NCBI GenBank assembly: GCA_964539665.1 | Contig: CAZIKB010000169.1 | Coordinates: 1 to 11,083 of the forward strand | Source of the DNA: CAZIKB01 sp964539665 | GTDB taxonomy: Bacteria > Zhuqueibacterota > Zhuqueibacteria > Oceanimicrobiales > Oceanimicrobiaceae | Direction of reading: 5' to 3' | Length of the DNA: 11,083 nt | Shown: one piece after another, positions 6,118 through 11,083 of the stretch | Numbering within the stretch: the stretch's first letter is position 1 | Layout: every line of letters starts with the position of its first letter | Translations under genes and position numbers: made by a program | The notes under the pieces: model-generated | Seen by the model: only the letters and a program-made list of their open reading frames with translations | What the model was told of the DNA's origin: nothing | The model's database searches: none

Positions 6118-8898
6118 ATGCATAACATCGAAACAATTTCTTCAAATTTTGTCATTCTGGATCAATCCCCAATCGGCTATTTTATTCTTCAAAAAGATTT
6201 TGTCGTTTTATATTGGAATCAATGTATAGAAGATTGGACTGAAATTTCCCCAGGTAGAATCGTTGGTAAGAAAATTAACGATTTTTTTCCACATTTGACT
6301 GAACCCAAATACTATCGTCGTCTTCAAACTATTTTCGAAGGCGGGCCACCAGTCATATTTTCATCCCAGCTTCATCCACATTTGATTCCATCACCTATGA
6401 GAGACAACAAATTTCGTATCCAGCATACTACTGTTACCGCACTTCCCTCATCAGACGAAGTAAATTTTCATGCGCTTTTTGCAATACAGGATGTTACGGA
6501 TTTAACAAATCGTATCAAAGGATACAGAAAAATACGTGAACAGAATCGGGCAGAAATTGTTGAACGTAAACGAATACAGAAAGCATTGCACCAGGCATAC
6601 AAGGAACTTGAACAAAAAGTCCAGGAGCGCACAGTCGAACTTTCAAAGGCCAATCAACATTTAATGCAAGAAATTGACGAACGTAGGGAAGCGCAAAATG
6701 TCTTAATGGAATCTGAAGAGAGGTACAGAAAGTTGTTCGAAGGCGCTGGAGAAGGGATCATTGTTGCAGATATTGCAACAAAAGAATTTAAGTATGCCAA
6801 TCCAGCAATATGTAGAATATTAGGCTACACTGAAGTGGAATTGAAACGAAAGTGTGTGCCGGACATTCATCCCAAAGGAGCTTTAGAGCACGTAATTTCT
6901 GAATTTGAGGCCCAGGCGAAAGGTGAAAAAACATTAGCGCCAAATATTCCGTGTTTGCGAAAAGACGGGAAACTGATATTTGCGGATATCACCACAGCCA
7001 CAGTTCTAATAGATGCAAGAGAATGCAATGTAGGTTTCTTCACAGACATCACCGAGCGCAGGCAGGCAGAGGAGGCGTTACAAAATGCGCATGACCTTTT
7101 GGAAATACGCGTGAAGGAACGAACTGCTGAGTTAACAAAATCCAATCAGCTTTTAAAACAGGAAATCAGTGAGCATAAACGGACAGAGAAAGTGCTGCAG
7201 GAAAGTGAAAAAAGATTCCGCGAGCTGTTTGAAGGCTCTCCCGTGGCTATTTTCGTCGAAGACTTTGATGGAAAGATTTTGGATGTAAATCAAGCAGCAT
7301 GTCGCCTTCATGGCATGAAACGCTCAGACTTAATCGGTTCAAATGTACAGCAACTTGTTCCTCCAGGTAATAAAGTACAAGTGCTTCGTAACTTTAATAA
7401 AATGACCAATGGCAAGACAGAGAATTTCGAAGGACTCAGTTTAACCAAAAAAGGTCATGTCATTCCGGTTGAGTTAATGTCGAATCGCATTAAATATGCT
7501 GGTAAACCGGCTATCTTACTCCATGTAACTGATATCACAGAACGCAAGAACACGCAGGAAGAATTAAAGAAATACCGTGAGCATTTGGAGGAAATAGTTG
7601 AAGATCGCACATATGAACTAAGAAAAGCCAATGAACAACTTAAAAAAGAAATCATCGAACGCAAGCAAGCAGAACAAGCTCTACATAAATCACATAATGA
7701 GACTAAACATTTATTATCTTCCATCTCATCAATTTTGATAGGTGTTGACCAGAACCACCAAATTACCCGTTGGAACTCAGTGGCTGATTCGACTTTCAAA
7801 ATTCCTGCAGCTAATGTCGTTGGAAAACCATTTTCAAAATGCAAAATTCAATGGGATTGGCGCAAAATGAAGGAAAGTATTTCACACATTACAGAAAACA
7901 AAATCCCGACTCAAATAGATGAAATTCGCTATACTCGACCAGATGGGAAAGAAGGTTTCCTAAGTATTACACTTAATCCAATAGTAAATGATGCCAATGA
8001 ACCAACAGGATTTCTTCTCCTCGCAGTTGATATCACAGAACGTAAAATACTTGAGAGTCTGCTTGCACAGGCACAAAAGTTAGAGTCTATTGGGCAATTG
8101 GCAGCAGGAATTGCCCATGAAATAAACACGCCCATTCAATATGTTGGCGATAACACCCATTTTCTTGGAGAAGCTTTTGGTGATTTAAACATACTATTGG
8201 ACAATTATAACACATTTTTAACTGCGGTCAAAGAAAGGAAAGTAACAGACGAAATGGTTAAAGTCATTGAAACTTCCACAGAAGAGGCCGATTTAGAATA
8301 TTTGCTTGAGGAGATACCTTCAGCTATCGAGCAGTCACTGGACGGGATTAAGCGCGTGGCTAAAATTGTCCTCTCAATGAAAGAGTTCTCACATCCTGGA
8401 GAAGAAGCTAAAACAGCCATTGACATTAATAAAGCCATTGAAAGTACCATAACCGTTTCGCACAATGAATGGAAGTATGTTGCAGATTTGGTCACGGATT
8501 TCGATCCTAAATTACCATTAGTACAGTGTTTTCCCGGGGAAATTAATCAGGTTATTCTGAATATTATCATTAATGCAATCCATGCCATCGCCGATGTAGT
8601 AGGCGATGGTTCAGAAAAAAAAGGTTGTATTACCATAAGCACCAGAAGTATTAAAGACTGGATTGAAATTTACATAAACGATACTGGCTCCGGGATCCCC
8701 GAGGAGGCAAGACCTAAAATTTTTGATCCGTTTTTTACGACTAAAGAGATTGGCAAGGGGAGCGGCCAGGGATTGGCTATATCACATAATGTATTGGTCA
8801 ATAAACATAGTGGAACATTTACTTTCGAAACAGAGATGGGCAAAGGTACAACCTTTATAATTCGGTTGCCTTTAAGTAACGCTGTTTTGCCTCAGTAA
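6118..8898 (+). CDS. Soluble multi-PAS sensor histidine kinase
   Basis: This is a complete 926-residue kinase with no signal peptide or membrane segment. PAS1 lies at about 10-135, PAS2 at 200-312, PAS3 at 362-475 and PAS4 at 528-640, three of them ending in DITER. HisKA carries H667 in GIAHEINTP. The ATPase domain shows N819 in the N box, D855 in DTGSGIP, an FFTTKEIGKGSGQGLAIS lid and end strands near IIRLPL. All catalytic boxes are intact. The PAS domains are joined by coiled-coil linkers with a recurring pattern (ERT.EL.K.N..L..EI) starting at about residues 155, 319 and 481, so coil plus PAS repeats every 163 residues or so. The ATG lies one base after the CheC stop with no strong ribosome binding site, suggesting translational coupling. 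It is the likely phosphodonor of the CheY-like protein. No haem, flavin or other cofactor site could be assigned to the PAS domains. Confidence 0.93.
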   Translation: MHNIETISSNFVILDQSPIGYFILQKDFVVLYWNQCIEDWTEISPGRIVGKKINDFFPHLTEPKYYRRLQTIFEGGPPVIFSSQLHPHLIPSPMRDNKFRIQHTTVTALPSSDEVNFHALFAIQDVTDLTNRIKGYRKIREQNRAEIVERKRIQKALHQAYKELEQKVQERTVELSKANQHLMQEIDERREAQNVLMESEERYRKLFEGAGEGIIVADIATKEFKYANPAICRILGYTEVELKRKCVPDIHPKGALEHVISEFEAQAKGEKTLAPNIPCLRKDGKLIFADITTATVLIDARECNVGFFTDITERRQAEEALQNAHDLLEIRVKERTAELTKSNQLLKQEISEHKRTEKVLQESEKRFRELFEGSPVAIFVEDFDGKILDVNQAACRLHGMKRSDLIGSNVQQLVPPGNKVQVLRNFNKMTNGKTENFEGLSLTKKGHVIPVELMSNRIKYAGKPAILLHVTDITERKNTQEELKKYREHLEEIVEDRTYELRKANEQLKKEIIERKQAEQALHKSHNETKHLLSSISSILIGVDQNHQITRWNSVADSTFKIPAANVVGKPFSKCKIQWDWRKMKESISHITENKIPTQIDEIRYTRPDGKEGFLSITLNPIVNDANEPTGFLLLAVDITERKILESLLAQAQKLESIGQLAAGIAHEINTPIQYVGDNTHFLGEAFGDLNILLDNYNTFLTAVKERKVTDEMVKVIETSTEEADLEYLLEEIPSAIEQSLDGIKRVAKIVLSMKEFSHPGEEAKTAIDINKAIESTITVSHNEWKYVADLVTDFDPKLPLVQCFPGEINQVILNIIINAIHAIADVVGDGSEKKGCITISTRSIKDWIEIYINDTGSGIPEEARPKIFDPFFTTKEIGKGSGQGLAISHNVLVNKHSGTFTFETEMGKGTTFIIRLPLSNAVLPQ

Positions 8899-8930
8899 AA
8901 ATGAGACATTAATGAGTTATTAGTTACTTG

Positions 8931-8981
8931 CGGTTGTCCTAAGGAATTAATAGATTAATCATCATGAAGGGAGGACAACCG
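8931..8981 (+). promoter_or_regulatory. Perfect 10-bp inverted repeat covering a ribosome binding site
   Basis: CGGTTGTCCT at 8931-8940 is exactly complementary to AGGACAACCG at 8972-8981, with a 31-base loop. The right arm contains the end of the GGGAGG ribosome binding site (8969-8974) and stops immediately before the ATG at 8982. Folding in the transcript would hide the start. It might instead be part of a mobile-element end, given the IS200-like remnant nearby. No T-run follows, so it is not an intrinsic terminator. Confidence 0.45.
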
Positions 8982-9218
8982 ATGTTAAAATCCAAAAGAA
9001 AATTCAATTCTCAACAAAATCAGGTTCTTCCAAAAGTTAAAACAACCCTCAGACTGGATGTGCTGCTCAACACAAAAACACCTCGCTTCGAACAGTTTTC
9101 AACTACTCGGAACGAGGCCGATCATTTTATTTTTTACAATCTTTGTCAGGAGGTTTACAAAGGCATCCCAAAAGAAATCTTTTTACCTAATCCAAGCTGG
9201 AATTGTCGTGACTGTTAG
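8982..9218 (+). pseudogene. C-terminal fragment of a PD-(D/E)XK (RecB/Cas4-like) nuclease
   Basis: A 78-residue frame starts at ATG 8982 behind GGGAGG; an upstream in-frame ATG at 8964 has no such site. The segment LRLDVLLNTKTPRFEQ, the helical stretch after it, and the end PNPSWNCRDC resemble the C-terminal part of PDDEXK_1-type nucleases. There a W-x-C-x-x-C leads into an iron-sulfur cysteine cluster (CxxCPY...C). The final cysteine of that cluster should lie just beyond, but a TAG at 9216-9218 ends the frame where similarity to an IS200 transposase begins on the other strand. The catalytic D and ExK motifs would lie upstream and are missing. The good ribosome binding site means a short product might still be made. 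The family assignment is from memory of the pattern and is moderate. Confidence 0.5.
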
Positions 9219-9425
9219 TACCGACAAAACTGTGTGAATATGATCCGCTTGAATGTTTAACTCAAGAACTTCAACATGTTCTTTCTGACGACATAAATTA
9301 TATATCTGTTGCCGAGTGTACTCAAGTATATCATCACGAAATATTTTATAACGATATTTAGGACAAAACACTATGTGATACTTGCATTCGTAAATCGTAT
9401 GAGTTAGCTTCTTAAACCGACTCAT
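9219..9425 (-). pseudogene. tnpA: Truncated IS200/IS605-family TnpA transposase
   Basis: The reverse-strand frame starts at ATG 9425-9423 after a GAGAGG-like site and reads MSRFKKLTHTIYECKYHIVF, then CPKYRYK. This is the hallmark N-terminus of Y1 HUH transposases, which cut and join single-stranded DNA ends. The HUH pair is seen as DHIH followed by TVLSV. Similarity stops at about 9219, giving roughly 69 of the usual 130-150 residues, so the catalytic tyrosine helix is absent and the protein cannot transpose by itself. The open frame continues to 9183 through unrelated sequence that is antisense to the nuclease fragment. The element is therefore broken at its 3' side. Confidence 0.85.
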
Positions 9426-9559
9426 AATGTAGCGCCTCTCTTTTAAGCACCTTTAGACTTCTGCAAACTATACATAAATGTCATTCTTCTATATTGAAAT
9501 GCAAATGCTATTATATTTTTACAGAAGCAAAGAAGAAAATTACCATACAAACCACTTTT

Positions 9560-9582
9560 AAATCGTTTTGCCGATTTTTTTT
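9560..9582 (+). terminator. Weak intrinsic terminator-like hairpin
   Basis: AAATCG (9560-9565) pairs with CGATTT (9572-9577) across a six-base loop and runs into a T-tract ending at 9582. The stem is short with only two G-C pairs, so efficiency is doubtful. Read on the + strand it could insulate the protease gene from transcription coming through the IS remnant. Confidence 0.35.
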
Positions 9583-9652
9583 ATTATCTATCTTGCTTTT
9601 TATGAAATTATTTATATTATTATATAACATATTAGATTTTGACAATAAAATG

Positions 9653-9703
9653 ATCCCGAAGGGATGACGGATCAAGTTGATCAGTTACGATATGTTTTAT
9701 AAT
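9653..9703 (+). promoter_or_regulatory. Candidate promoter and operator of the hydrogenase protease gene
   Basis: TATAAT at 9698-9703 is a perfect -10 hexamer. TTGATC at 9677-9682 is a possible -35 with a short 15-base spacer. That -35 is the right half of a palindrome, GATCAA-G-TTGATC (9670-9682). A second one, ATCCC-GAA-GGGAT (9653-9665), lies just upstream. A regulator binding there would overlap the polymerase site. Transcription from this box would start about 5-12 bases before the protease start codons. Confidence 0.4.
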
Positions 9704-9714
9704 GTCTGTAAATA

Positions 9715-10200
9715 ATGTATATGACAAATTATTGGAATAAAGAAATACTGATACTGGGATGCGGAAATGTTCTCTTTGGTGATGACGGCTTCGGTCCAGC
9801 AGTGGCAGAACATTTACTAAAAAACTTTGAAATTCCATCTAAAGCTTGTGTTATTAATGCTGGTTTGAGTGTGAGAGAATTGTTGTTTACCCTTATCCTG
9901 AGTGAAAAACGCCCCAGGAAAATAATAATCGTGGACGCTATCGATGCCGGCCGGCCGCCGGGAGAAGTGTTCGATCTTGATATTTCGGATATTCCGGAAA
10001 AAAAGATCGACGATTTTTCGATGCATCAACTACCTACTTCAAACCTGTTAAAAGAACTAAAAGAAATGTGTGGCGTTGATGTGCAGATTGTATCTGTGCA
10101 AGTTCAAAATATTCCTGATGAGGTTTCCCCCGGTCTTTCCAATGTTATTAATGATTCTATTCCGGCCATTTGTGAGAAGATACTCTCTGCTTTAAACTAA
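9715..10200 (+). CDS. Hydrogenase maturation protease (HycI/HyaD/FrhD type)
   Basis: Proteases of this family clip the C-terminal tail of the large [NiFe]-hydrogenase subunit after nickel insertion. The 161-residue length fits the family. The N-terminal signature GCGNVLFGDDGFG is at residues 15-27. D24 sits at the position of the metal-sensing acidic residue, D74/D77 lie in IIIVDAIDAG, and H104 lies in FSMHQLPTSN. These correspond to the acid, acid, His nickel-contact set known from HybD. The DDFSMHQLPTSNLL stretch and the VENIPDEVSPGLS-like tail (here VQNIPDEVSPGLS) recall the FrhD branch that serves F420- or heterodisulfide-linked hydrogenases. Starts at ATG 9715 or ATG 9721 are both possible, and neither has a ribosome binding site. 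No hydrogenase structural genes are in the window, so its substrate must be encoded elsewhere. Confidence 0.9.
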   Translation: MYMTNYWNKEILILGCGNVLFGDDGFGPAVAEHLLKNFEIPSKACVINAGLSVRELLFTLILSEKRPRKIIIVDAIDAGRPPGEVFDLDISDIPEKKIDDFSMHQLPTSNLLKELKEMCGVDVQIVSVQVQNIPDEVSPGLSNVINDSIPAICEKILSALN

Positions 10201-10343
10201 TTAAGATTTGGGATTTTTTTTATCCATTGATTTGTTGCTGTAGCCCTGTTCCAGGTTTGGCCTGTAAGTTGTTTATCAAGGCTGCTAAAACAGCAATATA
10301 GTAATCCGTTGACATCATTCGAATTATTTGTGGAGTGTATTAG

Positions 10344-11083
10344 ATGTTCTGGATGAGAAATCTGGGTTTGCGATTGACACTTGTTCTGGGCTTCGTACTT
10401 TCAAGTGTCATTGGATTGCTGGTTTACCTGCTGGCGGTCTATCACAGGACTGAATTAATGAATGAAATATCCTTTAGCACCCACCGACTGGCAGCCACTG
10501 TGGAGGCAAGATTTGGCTATGATATGCTCAATCACAACTGGCAAGAGATAAAAAGATCCATAGATGCAATTGGCAAACAGAAAGGGATTGAGAATATAAG
10601 GATATTCAGCAAAGTGGGGAAAATAGTCTTTTCTTCAGATGAGAGTGAAATTGGCACCTTGGTGGATAAGAAAACCGAGGCCTGTTACCAATGCCATGAC
10701 GCTAAAACACCATTGGTGAACCTCAAACCGCTGTTAGGTTCCAGAGTGTTTTACAACCTGCGAGGTCAGCGTATTCTTGCTGTCATAGAAGCAATTCATA
10801 ATAAGGATGCCTGCGCAGGCGCTGCCTGCCATGCCCCGCCGCAGAAACAAAGAATACTTGGCATTTTGGATATCGCCGTCTCGCTTGTGGATATGGATGA
10901 CCGCCTGGCACGTTCTGGCGTTGTGATGATAATAGGTTCGTGCCTCTTTGTTCTGAGCATTTGTTCTCTCGTGGGACTATTAATTTATCGATTTGTGAGA
11001 AGGCCGATTAAAAGGTTACTGGAAGGAATTAACAAAGTAGCAAAAGGAGATTTTGACTACTCGCTTGCTGTCACGAGTTCCGA
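10344..11083 (+). CDS. Membrane sensor with dihaem c-type extracytoplasmic domain and HAMP (partial)
   Basis: The frame opens at ATG 10344, eight bases after GGAG at 10332-10335, and is still open at the window edge after 246 codons. A first membrane helix spans about residues 11-32 and a second about 193-215. Between them is an extracytoplasmic sensor domain with two haem-attachment motifs: C114-x-x-C117-H118 (CYQCH) and C157-x4-C162-H163 (CAGAACH). After the second helix comes a HAMP linker (RRPIKRLLEGINKVAKGDF). The layout matches haem-containing sensor kinases found in metal- and nitrogen-cycling anaerobes. The missing C-terminus is expected to be a histidine kinase, possibly a chemoreceptor or cyclase. 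It probably senses redox state or a small gas or oxidant, by analogy. Being incomplete, its output is unknown. Confidence 0.85.
   Translation, partial: MFWMRNLGLRLTLVLGFVLSSVIGLLVYLLAVYHRTELMNEISFSTHRLAATVEARFGYDMLNHNWQEIKRSIDAIGKQKGIENIRIFSKVGKIVFSSDESEIGTLVDKKTEACYQCHDAKTPLVNLKPLLGSRVFYNLRGQRILAVIEAIHNKDACAGAACHAPPQKQRILGILDIAVSLVDMDDRLARSGVVMIIGSCLFVLSICSLVGLLIYRFVRRPIKRLLEGINKVAKGDFDYSLAVTSS

Larger units (their letters stand above)
9426..9714. other. AT-rich intergenic spacer, probably including old IS200 end
   Basis: No coding frame is supported here. The part next to the transposase start may include the element's left end, but no convincing terminal palindrome was found. Further right lie a weak terminator-like hairpin (9560-9582), two short palindromes (9653-9682) and a TATAAT box (9698-9703) that probably serve the hydrogenase protease gene. 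Confidence 0.5.

Noticed and set aside
6580..7710. DNA-level tandem repeat or CRISPR-like array
   Set aside because: The repetition is at the protein level in coiled-coil linkers. The nucleotide copies are strongly diverged and there are no regular spacers.
7455..7844. Long reverse-strand frames antisense to the kinase (for example 129 codons here)
   Set aside because: They lie wholly inside a strongly supported + strand gene and are rich in Ser, Cys and Phe as expected of antisense shadows.
9639..9644. TTGACA as -35 upstream of the hydrogenase protease
   Set aside because: The sequence about 17 bases downstream is GC-containing palindrome with no -10 resemblance. The TATAAT at 9698 is 53 bases away.
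10309..10314. TTGACA as -35 of the haem sensor gene
   Set aside because: No -10-like hexamer lies 15-19 bases downstream; the only AT-rich candidates are too close to it or overlap the start codon.
10201..10343. Terminator after the hydrogenase protease (GGAT/ATCC around a T-run near 10211)
   Set aside because: The T-run sits in the loop rather than after a stem, and the possible stem has only four pairs.

Overview
The window is AT-rich bacterial DNA dominated by two-component signalling genes, all on the + strand except one transposase remnant. The organism looks like an anaerobic or facultative Gram-negative bacterium. The evidence is a membrane sensor with two c-type haem motifs in its extracytoplasmic domain, a hydrogenase maturation protease of the FrhD/HycI type, and large soluble multi-PAS kinases. 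This would fit Desulfobacterota, Nitrospirota or a KSB1/Calditrichota-like lineage, but the sequence does not settle the phylum.

Layout. Positions 1-124 hold a short leader with a six-codon minigene. 125-1864 encodes a REC-GAF-GAF-PAS protein whose kinase core is gone; a decayed scrap of the ATPase domain follows at 1864-2098 in two other frames. 2134-3345 encodes a tandem REC-REC protein with a PAS-like tail. 3436-4806 is a related REC-histidine kinase with two lesions: its two receiver domains are collapsed into one chimera, and a TGA replaces the first glycine of the ATPase DxGxG motif. A truncated response regulator start (4803-4925) overlaps its end. A 118-bp stretch bounded by perfect 10-bp inverted repeats follows.

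5134-8898 is an intact, tightly packed three-gene unit: a CheY-like receiver, a CheC-type phosphatase with both phosphatase motifs, and a 926-residue soluble kinase with four PAS domains. The simplest model is that the kinase phosphorylates the receiver and the CheC protein removes the phosphate. No CheA, CheW or chemoreceptor is present in the window.

8931-9425 is a scar. A C-terminal piece of what looks like a PD-(D/E)XK (RecB/Cas4-like) nuclease abuts, base to base, a truncated IS200/IS605 TnpA on the minus strand. After an AT-rich spacer carrying two short palindromes and a TATAAT box comes a hydrogenase maturation protease (9715-10200). A sensor protein with a predicted dihaem extracytoplasmic domain and a HAMP linker (10344 onward) runs off the right edge.

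Overall, an intact CheY-CheC-kinase module sits beside a string of related signalling genes that have each lost part of their kinase or receiver, between mobile-element debris and redox/hydrogen-related genes. I saw no tRNA, rRNA or CRISPR array.
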